Source of the DNA: Papilionanthe hookeriana x Papilionanthe teres | Lineage: Eukaryota > Streptophyta > Magnoliopsida > Asparagales > Orchidaceae | Direction of reading: 5' to 3' | DNA: 64,000 bases | Assembly: GCA_022702705.1 (NCBI GenBank) | Contig: CM040430.1 | Coordinates: forward strand, 76,883,239-76,947,238 | Part shown: positions 34,477 through 45,500 of the stretch, piece after piece | How the letters are laid out: every line of letters starts with the position of its first letter | How positions within the stretch are numbered: the stretch's first letter is position 1 | Notes under the pieces: model-generated | Seen by the model: only the letters and a program-made list of their open reading frames with translations | Told to the model about the DNA's origin: nothing | The model's database searches: none | Program-made: the position numbers and the translations under genes

Positions 34477-36726
34477 TGATTTGTATTCTTCATTCTTTTC
34501 ATCTTCGAGAGAGATCTTGAACTGGGGTTTCTTTTGATTTACTGTTGCTGCTTCTTTCTCAATTTCTTCTTCTTCTTCGAACTCGTTCTCCCAATCAACA
34601 TTGATGACCAGTTTCTTCTGTCCAACTGTTCCAACGTTTCTTCCACATCCTCGTCCCCGGCCTCGACCTTGGGTGCGAGTTCTGGAGAAATCTTCACCAT
34701 CTCGCCGTAAGGGAGTGGTGAGTAACTGTAGGACTAGAACTTCAGGTTCTTCATCATCTCAGATTTCTTTTGCTTCATTTGGTATGGTATTTCTGGAAAA
34801 GATTGTTTTCTTCGGAGGCGCGTAGTAGGCCGAATCTTCATGAATTACAATTTCGTGCACGGAGAACGGTTGCAAGTCACCTTTGATACACTGTTCTCCT
34901 CCATCGTAATACTTTATGCACTGGTGCAGAGACGACGGTACCATCCTGTTTTCATGGATCCATGGCCGACCCAGTAGAGCGTTGAACGATGTCTTAGAAT
35001 CAATTATGTGGAATTTTTCGGTTGTCATTGCTAAATCACCGGTCTTCATTAGTAGTGTTATAGATCTAAGAGCTCTTTCTCCTTTTTTATTGAAGCCTCT
35101 TAATAACATCTTATCTGCTTCAAGCTCGCGAGCATCAATTTTCAAATATGCTAGCGTCTGAAGATTCATTATGTTGATTGATGCTCCCGGATCAACCAAC
35201 ACTCTGGAGAGCGTAAACTTTCCAATAGTGACTGAAATGTATAACGGTCGGTTGTGATCGGCTGTTCCTAGTAATAGATCATTGTCCGTGAAGGTAACAC
35301 CTCGTTGTTCTCTTAACGAGCAAACCTCGTCAAAGGAATTACCGACCATTTGAGCTAAACAAATCTCTGGATCAAGTAAAGCCTTGATCAGAGTTTCTCT
35401 CATCTCCTTTGACAGGATCAGAGCGTCGTATATGCTTAGTTTGGCTGGTAACTTCTTAAGATGGGCTAGCACGTTGTAGTCCACTTTACTACCATGTTCC
35501 TCGGTTTCTTCCCGAATGGGCAGTTCCTCTGTTGGGGTTGACTCTTCCCGAGCAACCACCTGCTTTCCTTTATCCTTTGGACCCATTCTCGGGGGTAGAA
35601 CTTTTCCTCTTCTTAAATTAACCTCTGTTATCTCTTCTAAATTTATCGGTATCTCCTCTTGAATCGGAACAGCTGGCTCTTCTGAAGTTGCTTCGGTGTC
35701 TGATGGTTCTAATTCTATCGTGATTGGAGCTCCTCGGAATTCATAAATGGACTCGTTGCTTGTCGAGCTTTCGTAGCCTCCCTTGTGAACATCTTCTTTG
35801 TCGTGGTCATTGAGGTTGTGTATGATTTGAGAATCGTTATTTGTATTGGAATCGAGATTCGGATTAAGCCGGTTGTCACTAGTTACGTAATCGCTAGAAA
35901 CAGTCAAAACGTAGCCAACGCCGTAACCCTTACCATTATAAGATCCCGCCGGGGCGAGAAGATAATCATACAGAGTCAGGGGTTCAAGGGATTTCTCCCC
36001 TGAATCAGAAACAACCATCCTAAGATAAGCAGCCCCTAGTCTACCCTTCGGAGCCTCGGTCTTCTTTTCTTCAACTATCTTCTCCTCCTTCTGGGGCAGT
36101 TCTTCAATCGCAAGTGATAGTGCCGGCTCGACAGGTTTCAAACTCTGAGTTGAACCGCGTACCGAAGCAGCCTGGATGTGATCCAAAATTTTCTTTGAAG
36201 ACTTTGTCCATACAGTACTCCATCCATTATCAGTTGTGTACGGGTCTATCAGAACAATGGGATCCGTTGAAATAACATTGACGGAACCTCCTTTCTGGGG
36301 TTCCTTCATGTATTCCTTTGGGATCGTTATGTTCCCTTTCCGGAGATTGTCATCAAGCCAACTCTTGAAAGTGATGCAAACCTCTATCTTGTGTCCGAGC
36401 ATCCGGTGGTAAGGGCAATAGTTCGGATGATCTTTCTTGTTGACTTCTTCCGGCCTCTTAGGCTCTGGCAGCTGAAAATCCGGTGTCTTCATTAAGCTAC
36501 AGAACATCTTCGCTTTTGATTCAGTTTTGAATGGATATTCCTTATTTAGAAGTTCTCTTAAGGTACGCGATGATCGAGGCGATTCTTCATAATGCTGAGG
36601 CGACTGATAGCTCGGACGAGGTTGCTGATAGCTCTGCTGAGGTTGCTGATAGCCCTGCTGAGGTGGTTGGTAAGTCCATTGCGGTGGTTGATAACTGGGC
36701 TGTGGTCGTTCTGGCGGTATCTGCAT
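34477..36726 (-). pseudogene. Gag C-terminus, zinc-finger-like motif and protease of element 1
   Basis: A 655-codon frame (36726-34759) and its continuation. It opens with a Pro/Gln/Tyr-rich repeat (SYQPPQ, YQQPQQ). YCPYHRMLGHKIEVC gives a CxxH...C zinc-binding-like motif, followed by FKSWLDDNLRKGNI. An acidic linker precedes the aspartic protease: TLSRVLVDPGASINIM (DPGAS active site) and FNALLGRPWIHENRMVPSSL. The frame stops at 34759; beyond it, an RGRGRG-rich stretch leads to RT. Element 2 continues in frame past this stop, so gag, protease and pol were probably one long polyprotein. Confidence 0.9.
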
Positions 36727-36729
36727 TGG

Positions 36730-37439
36730 CTACTTGCCCTTATCTACTGCCGCGGCGATTCCGAATTTCTTTTCAAATGTCTTCACAGTTTTCTGCTTAT
36801 CGTTCTTGTCCACGAAACTTAGCTGCTTTGCCTCTTCTTGGAAGCTCCCGGCCTTGCTAAGCAACTTCTCGAAAGTCTTGATTATAAATCCTTTAAGGAG
36901 AAGTGCTATCGGGCCATGGATACTCTTGAGCAAGAGGCCGACTGCATGTTGTTCTTGAAGCTGTGGTTCACACTTCATGCTTAAATTCCTCCATCGAAGT
37001 ACGTAATCCACTAAAGTCTCGTTCGTTTTTTGGTGCTCCACCACTAGATCATCGATGGTGATATGGTGCCGAGCCCCGGCAAACCGTTTAACGAAAAGGT
37101 TTTCTAACTCTGCAAAGGTCTTAACTGAACCATTGGTAATTCTGCGTACCAATCAAAGGCAATCCCTGACAAACTGCTGACGAACTGACGGAAGAGTAAA
37201 GCGTCACTCCCACCAGCATTGCAGCAACTAGCACGAAAATGTGCAACATGCTGCCGGGGGTTTCCGGTACCATCAAAAGTTTTGAACAGAGGTGGTACGA
37301 AGCCTTTTGGATATTGGACCGCATCAAACTCTTCGGGGTAAGGTCTACCCGTCTGAATAGATACTCCACTCTTAGATTGTGCTAGGGCTTCTCGCACCTG
37401 CTGTTCTACCATGTTTTTAATGTTCTTTTCGGGAATCAT
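36730..37439 (-). pseudogene. Gag core of element 1
   Basis: Retrotransposon gag domain in two overlapping frames. 37439-37104 holds YPKGFVPPLFKTFDGTGNPR, HVAHFRASCCNAGG and SLSGIAFDWYAELP. 37152-36730 holds VKTFAELENLFVKRFAGARH, DYVLRWRNLSMKCEPQLQEQ and GPIALLLKGF. The pattern FDGTGNPRQH...WYAELP is typical of Tat-lineage capsids. A frameshift near 37105-37150 separates the pieces, and another near 37530 separates them from the pre-gag. It forms the particle that packages element RNA. Confidence 0.9.
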
Positions 37440-39060
37440 GCTCTGTGTAGAATCCTTCTTTAGTTGCTCGTCTCTGTTGACAGATGTGATCTCTTTTCCT
37501 CCATCTGCAATATGGATAATTTCTGGGGGGTGTCTCTTTCTGAGGTCGAACTCGACTCCGGAGAGTGGCTAAGGCGGCGACCATCTCTTCCATCCTCTTT
37601 GCCAACTGGGAAATTGTGTCATCTCTTTCCCGAAGCTGTGCTCTCATCACTTCCGGTTCATCTCTTTCCGCAGCTGCCGGAGCACCTTGCGAAGCTGACG
37701 ATGCTCGTGTCTCAACCATGTGGATTTCAGCATACTCGTCATCCATGAATTCTGATGAATCAACTTCATCTTCTAGTTTTTCTTCTCTTTCTTTTGCTAA
37801 CCGTCGGATTTTGGTCCTTAACTTGTCCATGGCATCTTCTAGTGGCCTTTTCTGCACGGTCTCGCAGTTGTCACGTGACAGTTGTTGAACTTCCTTTCTG
37901 GGAGTCCCCTTTATTGCAGTAGCACTTTCTTCTGATTCAAGCCTCTTGACGAGACTTTTCTTCTCAGGACATTGTTTTGGTCTTAGCTCGCCAGTAGTAG
38001 GTCGCCATACCATCCTTCTTGCAGCCGAAAGCTTAGGACCGGATGGTCTGTCGGCTATATGCTGGAAGGCGGTATCCTCCCTAATTTGCAGACCCGATAC
38101 AACAACGGGTGAACTGGTTTTTATCTTCTTCTTTGGTTTCTTTGTGGCAGCAATAGGCTCTATTCGCGGTCCGAGGCGAGATTTAGCTGACACCCGTCCC
38201 ATCCTTCTTAAGATTTCTGACACAGTGCATCCTTCTTTCTTTGCCAATCTTTCTATCACAGCTTGCAGTCGAGCAAATGGCGTAGTCCTATTCCTTTTCC
38301 TTTTGTAATTGTTGTAGTACGCGTGTCGGGGTAATGCAACGGCGATCCTTCGGACATCTTCTTTATCTAATGCGGTAGAGAGAGGGTGAAACCTGCTCCC
38401 TTCCAACAGAGGTATATACTCAGGCAGTTCTTCTCTTTCCTCAGGAATTTCTTCTAGAAAAGCAACTTCAGCAGCTTTGGCTTTCTCGATCTTGGCGATC
38501 TTTCTGCTTCTATTTCTTCTTTGAGTCCGAGTTAGGGGTGCAACTCTCGAACTGGAACCAATCTCGAAAATAGACGGTATTGTAGCAAAATATGTACCCT
38601 CCACAGTGACAAGCTCATCACAGACTTGGATTTCCTTCCCCTTCAGTTTGGCAGAAGTCGGGGTAGGTGCAGAGATGCCTAGACCGGTGGGGGTAGAGAC
38701 AACAGTCCTCCTACGAACAGTAGTACTCCTTTCAGCTGGAATCCTTTGCAGGGGAGGGAATTCTTGAGTCGATTTCAGGTTGAACTCAATCACGGGTTTC
38801 TTAGTTTCTGACACTTTGTCCATTAGTACGAAGAGAGTGACGTCAGCAAACTTGATATCTATATTGTCGAATCCTTGTCCAAAATAGATGATCCCATTGT
38901 CAGGCAGCTCATCCTTGTAAACGGCGAAGTCCATTCCATTGGTGAAGGAAAAGATTAACTTCGGGCGCTCATTTTCGCGAGGCGGATTCGAGTGTCGATC
39001 CCGAATTATACTTCCTTTTGTCGTAAAGTTTAGGACGAAAAAGAAAGAGTCCGAACACAT
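37417..39060 (-). CDS. Pre-gag N-terminal region of element 1 (547 aa)
   Basis: A 547-codon open frame from an ATG at 39060 (MCSDSFFFVLNFTTKGSII), positionally like the extra ORF before gag in Ogre elements, but in element 2 it is continuous with gag. Features: ERPKLIFSFTNG near residue 31; a basic LTRTQRRNRSRKIAKIEKA stretch mid-protein; an acidic EEIPEEREELPEYIPLLEG segment; TPFARLQAVIERLAKKEG and SEILRRMGR; a charged KLRTKIRRLAKEREEKLEDE region; and a heptad-like segment RAQLRERDDTISQLAKRMEE suggesting a coiled coil. The last about 25 residues are out of frame relative to element 2. No domain of known function is recognised. LTRTQRRN and the LIFSFTNG motif recur in the ALKBH cargo. Confidence 0.8.
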   Translation of the reverse strand: MCSDSFFFVLNFTTKGSIIRDRHSNPPRENERPKLIFSFTNGMDFAVYKDELPDNGIIYFGQGFDNIDIKFADVTLFVLMDKVSETKKPVIEFNLKSTQEFPPLQRIPAERSTTVRRRTVVSTPTGLGISAPTPTSAKLKGKEIQVCDELVTVEGTYFATIPSIFEIGSSSRVAPLTRTQRRNRSRKIAKIEKAKAAEVAFLEEIPEEREELPEYIPLLEGSRFHPLSTALDKEDVRRIAVALPRHAYYNNYKRKRNRTTPFARLQAVIERLAKKEGCTVSEILRRMGRVSAKSRLGPRIEPIAATKKPKKKIKTSSPVVVSGLQIREDTAFQHIADRPSGPKLSAARRMVWRPTTGELRPKQCPEKKSLVKRLESEESATAIKGTPRKEVQQLSRDNCETVQKRPLEDAMDKLRTKIRRLAKEREEKLEDEVDSSEFMDDEYAEIHMVETRASSASQGAPAAAERDEPEVMRAQLRERDDTISQLAKRMEEMVAALATLRSRVRPQKETPPRNYPYCRWRKRDHICQQRRATKEGFYTEHDSRKEH

Positions 39061-39513
39061 TTTCGTTTATCTTAATGTATTTGTGATTTATAAAAGAGCA
39101 CTCGTTTATTGGAAGGTTGTATATTAGCGGGTTCGTTTGTTAGAAACAAAAGGGAAAAGGTTATAGAAAAGGTAAAGGGCCCGATTTAGAATTGGAAAGG
39201 AAGAGAAAGTCTTATGCAAGACTTTTTGACTCGAAGGACCGCTCCTAAACTAACACCTATTGGGGGTCCACCCCACCTCAGAAAAAGAGATAAAAGGATC
39301 TCGGAACCTCTCTCGTTTAGGGGTGTCTAAACGATGGCTCTAAATCCGAGAGGAGTCGGCTATACTCGTTCAAGATAGAAATGAACGGGGTATTCCAACG
39401 GAAGAATGGTAGTTTGCTCCACTAGGGACATGGATACACTACCGATTTATGAAAGTAAAATCATCTGATCAAAATGGAGAGAGGAACAATTCCTCAGCGG
39501 ACTCGCCAGAAGC
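39061..39513 (-). other. 5' leader of element 1
   Basis: 453 bp from LTR end to the pre-gag ATG, with no gene. At 39253-39270 the plus strand reads acacctattgggggtcca, the exact reverse complement of 15800-15817 at the PPT, so 5' and 3' parts of the element RNA could pair over 18 nt. Confidence 0.75.
39492..39508 (-). other. Primer binding site of element 1 (tRNA-Arg, two mismatches)
   Basis: The plus strand reads cctcagcggactcgcca; element 3 has the perfect tRNA-Arg end, ccccagcggagtcgcca. It sits five bases from the LTR, as in element 3. The two changes are probably post-insertion mutations. Confidence 0.8.
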
Positions 39514-42500
39514 TGTCGGCATATTTTTAGGTTTGTGTGTTGTATTTTAAAAAAAGATGTCGCCTAACAGAAATTGTCGATGAATCTTAGATTTTAAATT
39601 TAATTTAAATATATATGTAATTTAGAAAGTAGTATTTGATTTTGAAAATAATTTTAAATTTGAAAATTTTAAGATATGAAATCAAATTGATCTCACATCC
39701 CAAATAGTTTATATAAACGAGCACCACACCACAAACTGTATATCTATCCCAAAGAATAGACACACTGCTTGAAGATGAGGCTCGGTTAAATGTACTAGAA
39801 GATTTGTGACATCCGTTTGGTCTGCGAACCAATTTTATAAGCGGACAGGTTCCCCTGCTTAATATAAAGGAATTAAATAGGGTTTATATTACCTGGGTTC
39901 TTAAAGTTCCCTATAAGGGCAAGCCCCTATAGTTAATTACATCTTAAATGACGGAAATCATTTAAGAAAACTCTCGATAATGATCAGTAGTTTTGCTCTC
40001 AAGAATTGTAAAGATTAAGATTTTCATAGGATTAGATTTTGTAAATTTCAATAGGGAATGGATCAAATTTGGAATAGTTGTTTTGAGAATCCAATGGAAA
40101 GAAAAGTAGGAGAAGCTGTGGATTCAGAAGGAATCTTGGCAACTTCCCAGACTATCCTATTGTTTGGCATTAATTTGAGAGTTTATTTAATGTTTCAATC
40201 CTGCCAATTTTAATTAATTAGGACTTATGTTTGTATGACATAATCACACAAATAGCCTCGAAGATATGATGGTTTATGTCGTACCGAACGACTACCTCGG
40301 AGTCCTAAGACCGGTTAGGGCTTAATTTACATGACATGATCATGCAAATGCCTAACGAAGAGTTGAGGATTTATGTTGCACTAAGCAAACTACCTCGAAG
40401 TCCTATGGCTTTTTTATTTAATTCTAAGAAAGGTTTTGCTGAAGTAGACACAAGTTTTGCTGATAAAGATGGTCGTGCTGCCCACTGTGCTCCAAACTCC
40501 TTGTTTTTGCAGAGGTTTGGTTTTAGAAGTCATAAATTAGGAGATGAGAGAAGTGTTTTGGTTTAGAGAAAATCTTAAAATCCAAGTGTTTTTTAATATT
40601 TTGATTAAAACAAATCTTAAAGTTGTTTAATTAGAACCGATTAAGATCCCACGGTTCCGTCATCCCGGCACCGTTATTTTCATCGAATTCACTTAGTCCA
40701 GATGAATTTGCTAAACTCAACTGAATGAGTTCCACACTTTCATTTAGACCGTGGGAAATCCCGTTAGCAACATGTGGGTTACATCATCTGAGATATTCCC
40801 GATCATTCAACGAGACGTTTTAATTTAGTTGCAATTGTAGATTTGTTGTTCTGTTTGTGATTAAATTTTCAGTTGTTTTATATTTTGGAATATTGTGGTG
40901 GTGAATTTTATCTTGTGGTGACTTTTAAAAAGTAAAGCGCAATGCATGTAAGTAAATTGCAATAAAGTAAATTGCAATAAAATAAAAGCGTACCTGGAGG
41001 GTCTTCCCGTCATCTCAAACTGCACTTAAAACACATGTTAGAGCATTTAAACATATTTCAACAAGTACCTAGGTAAAGCTAAGGGGCAGGTTTTGGTTGT
41101 CTACCAAAGTCCTAGTCCTATAACTAGTCATTTCCTATGACGTCTAGGTTGTTAGTTTGGTTTAAGGATGATTTTCTTCATCAAAGAACAATTAAATTCA
41201 ATTGTTCTTCTAAAACACCCCATCGTATCGAGGAAGTGTTTAAGACGAATCTTAAACATCTTTTCAATACTTCTGGGATTATTTTGAGTCCAAATAAATT
41301 TAGTTGCACAGGTGAATTGATCATCCAGGAGTTTAGTTAAGCTTTGTCTCTTGTTCAGTGAACCTGGGTATTTGATTATCTTATGTGTGAAGTGACACTT
41401 CACTTAATACTCTATTTAAGAGTTATAATAATTAAAGCCTTTTAAGGGCAAGTCGGGTTGTTGAGAATTTTAATCATTCTTAATTTAAAGTTTGAGTTAA
41501 TGATTTAAAGTGATTTAATTTTAATTATGAGATTTTAATTAATAATTTTAAGTTTGAAATAGTGTTCAAATTATTTAGATTTAATTTAAATCTTTACATT
41601 TTCAATTATCTTAGTATTTCAGATTGATGTTTATGTTTTAAAATTTACTTAGATAGAAAGAGGTGTTGAAATTACTGATATGTTTTGATTTAACTCTTAA
41701 TGATTTCATTTAGGTTTGTTGTTAAGTGATTTTAATTTAATTTAGTTTAATTTAATTTTAATTTATTTTAATTTTAATTTAATTTAATTTAATTTAATTT
41801 AATTTTCAATTTAATTTAGTTTTAATTTAATTTTAATTTAATTTAATTTAATTTAATTTTAGTTTCAATATTTTAAATTTAATTTAATTTAATTGTTAAG
41901 GTGTTAATTTAATTTATTTTAAACTTTGACTTGACTTAATTTAATTTAATTTAATTTAACTCCAAGATTTTAAATTTAATTTTAATTATTGAACCATTTA
42001 ACATTTTAAGCTTTAATTCATTTAAGGGTTATCTTCTTTTAATTTTATTTAATTTGGATTATTATTTTAATTTTTAATTAAGAACTAAATATTATTGAAG
42101 TGACTTATTTAGGGATTTTTAAATTAAAGAATAAATGTCCTCTTAATAATATCCCTATTTTAATAATCCAAATTTAAATATATTCTTTCCAAAATTTAAA
42201 TTATTTAATTAATTAGTGTTTCATTTTGATATTTTCAAAGTGTTTAATGGGTTTCTACCCTTTTAAGTTCCTAAGTTTCAATCATCCAAGAGAAAGTTAA
42301 AATCAAATATTTTACCCTCCATTTTGATTAAACCAAAACTTTTAATTAAGAGTTAAAATTCTTAATTACCTTTATGCCCTTTTAGGCTTATTTATTTCAT
42401 AACTCACTAAATTGAGCTCAAATGAATTTAAAATTTTTATTTCACCTCACTCACATGTCAATTAAGACATTTGAGGAGAAAATGTGATTTTTCTGAATTT

Positions 42501-45500
42501 TATTTATTTATATAATTATTTTTAGTAGAAAATAGGGATTTTCAAGGAAAATTTAACAACATGACCAAGGTAAATTTTCTGTCCTTAAGAAAATTATGGG
42601 ATGTTTCTAATGACTAGAGGACCACTTGGACCAATTTTTGTGATTTTTTGAATTATATTTTATTTATTATGATTATTTTGAGTTTTAGAGTATTAAATAA
42701 TTTTAAAATAAAATAAAAATTAAAAAATAGATTTTATATTTTTCTTAAATTTCTCTAACCTCAAAGAGTCCAGAGAAACAAATTTTATAATTTTCTGATT
42801 TTTCTTTGATTTACTAGAATTATTTTAGTGAAAAAGGTTGAAAATTCATTTTTTAATATTGAAAATTACATTAAGCCTTTAAAATTCAATATCTTATCCT
42901 AGGGACTTAGGAAAAATATTTGGTTTGTTCCTAAGTGATTAGGAGTCAAAATGTGACATTTTTATGATTTTTAATATTCTTGTGATTTTTATTATTTTTT
43001 AATTATTAAAATATTAAAATATTGTGAAAAATCAACTTTTTAGGAAAATTCCAATTTTAATTTTTTTTGAACTCTCCTGATATCGGAGAAGCTTCACAAA
43101 ACCATTTTTGTGAATTTTTGAAAAGTATTTTTGGAGTTATGAATTTTTAAAGTTCCATTTTGCTTATGAGGCTTAATCAATCCATTTGGTGGGGTTAATC
43201 AAGTCCAATTGATTTCAAAATTTTATGTAAGGTTCCTCTAACCCTAAAGGGCAATGGAGAATTATTTTTAAGTCAATTTTGTGTGTGGTTAAACCTAATT
43301 AATTCAAATTCAATTTTGGGAGTTTAGGCCAATTAAGGTTATTATGAATGAATTAACTCAAAATATATTTTTCACAGGGTCCCCTGATCCTAAGAAACAT
43401 TACCAAATTTTCCTAGAATTTATTTTACAACATGCTAATTATTGGAATTAAAATACCTAAAACAGTAACATGAACTTGAAAAATCAATAACTTTTCACAG
43501 AGATGGCCTCTAACCTTGAAAAATTCAGGGAATGTTCCCAAGATCAGAGGCTTCAAAAGCCCTATGGTCTCATGCCATGGTGAATTGTCTATGTAAATGA
43601 AGAATCAAAACATTGGAAATTGTAAATAAATTATTAAAAATAAAATGCTCATCCAATTAACTTGATTTCTTTTCCACATTATTCTCCTCTGTTCACTGAG
43701 TAAGAGGGTATTTTTCTTTTATTTTTGTGATTTGTCTATACAAAGATATGAATTTTTGAAGTTCTGGTTTTTAAATAATTCAAAAATATCCTAATTTTCT
43801 ACTTATCCGACTCGGCGCCGCGTCATCCTTGTCCGAATCGAAAGCCCACGCGTCGCTCTGTGATTCGGCGCCACCATCTGACTCAGCACTCTAGGGGCCC
43901 GCGGTTCACGTAACATTCCGCTGTCCGGCTTGATCTCGACCGTCCGCTCGATACACGCGCGATCCAACGGCTCCTGGTCATCGTCTACGACTGGTGTGCA
44001 CCCGTGACTGTCCACACTCAAACCCTAATATCTCTCTCGATTCTCAATGGATTTTCGATTTCTTATGCTTTATGGATTCGTCTTGAAGAGACGAACACAT
44101 CCATACAGTTTATAAGCTATGAAATTGACTCAAACAAAATGGAGAATTGTTGGAAACTCGGAAGGAAGAATGAGTTCATAACTTTGCTCAGAGAAGTGAA
44201 GCTTCGATCTGAGGGTTGTGTCACCTTCTATTGAGTCCAAGCAAGCTCCAGATGAAGTCTCTGGCTCTGGGGAGTTGTCTAAGTATGAAAGTGTCCACAA
44301 CCGATTTCAAAGCTTGGAGGCTCGAGCAACTGGGTGGCCTGGAGAGGGGGCTTTCACTGGGAAACTCCTTCTCTTGGTCCTGTGCAGGTGTGGGTGAGTT
44401 TAATTTGGATTTGGTGGAGGTTCCGGAGATGTCCCGGTTTTTGGGTGAATTTTCAACTCGAAATTGAGCTCCGTTAATGGGGTTTAGGGTAAAGGAACAC
44501 TGGGGATCAATCGCTCTGGGTTAGGAGAAGGTCCTGGAGCAATTTTGGCAGAGTTTCCTTAAGGTCTGGTTCATCACCTTGTTTGGTCGAGAGGTGAGTG
44601 GGTTTAATAAAGGTGGCTGGAGGGCCTTCCAGGGGGGTTTAAGGGCTTGGATCAACTGCTCAGGGCAAGGGAAGAACAGCTGCAATGGCCATTTAGGTTG
44701 GGACAAGTCAGCTAATTCAAATTGAATTTTTTATTCAAATTAAGGCTCTCGGCCTGGTGGTTTCCGGCGGCTGTGGTGGCTGGCCGGCCAGGCATGGGTC
44801 ATTCTCAGGGTCAGGGAGGTCAGTGCTTGAGTTTTGTGAGTTCAATTGACAAATGCCAAGTGTAAAGGAGTTAAATCAAAGTGGAAGGGGGAAGGGATCA
44901 TTTTGGGCTTGGTTTGGTTAAATGCATGGATTTGGGTTTGGTGCACCCACCAAGGCCTGATTTGGGCTGAAGGGAATCATATGGCTCAGCTGAATTGGAG
45001 TGGAGAAGTCTCCATCCATTGTGAGGTGGCTAAGCATGGTTTAGTGTGTTTCATGGATGAGGTTAAAAAGCTTAAAGAAGGCTTAAGAAAGGGGCCCCTC
45101 CATTTGCCATAAATGACATGGTGAGGTGTCAAAACTCTCATGGCTTTATATGGCTTGCAAATGGCTCACATTTGGCTTACATTTGGCTTGGAAAAGGGTT
45201 GGCTTGTTTCATGAAAAAGGGTTTTAAGGATTTTAGGTATTTAGGGGTAATTTGGCACATTGCTTAGTTTAGAAAAATTCATTGATGAATTGGAAACATA
45301 GGGAGTGATTTAATTAAATGGATGATGAGATGAAAATGTCATGTGGGCTTTGGATTGATTTTGGGCTTTTAAAATGGTTTTGGATGGGCTTTTAAAGTGT
45401 TTTAATGAGATGGGCTTTTAGATTTCAAGATGGACCTTTGGATGAAATTTTGTAAAATACCATGCCAAATAAATGTTGGGTTTAGTTTAGGGATGTTTCA

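Noticed and set aside
34601..38308. Many plus-strand frames of 60-120 codons over 34.6-38.3 kb
   Set aside because: All lie opposite the gag-protease frames of element 1 and translate to low-complexity Ser/Leu-rich sequence, the usual shadow of a coding strand.
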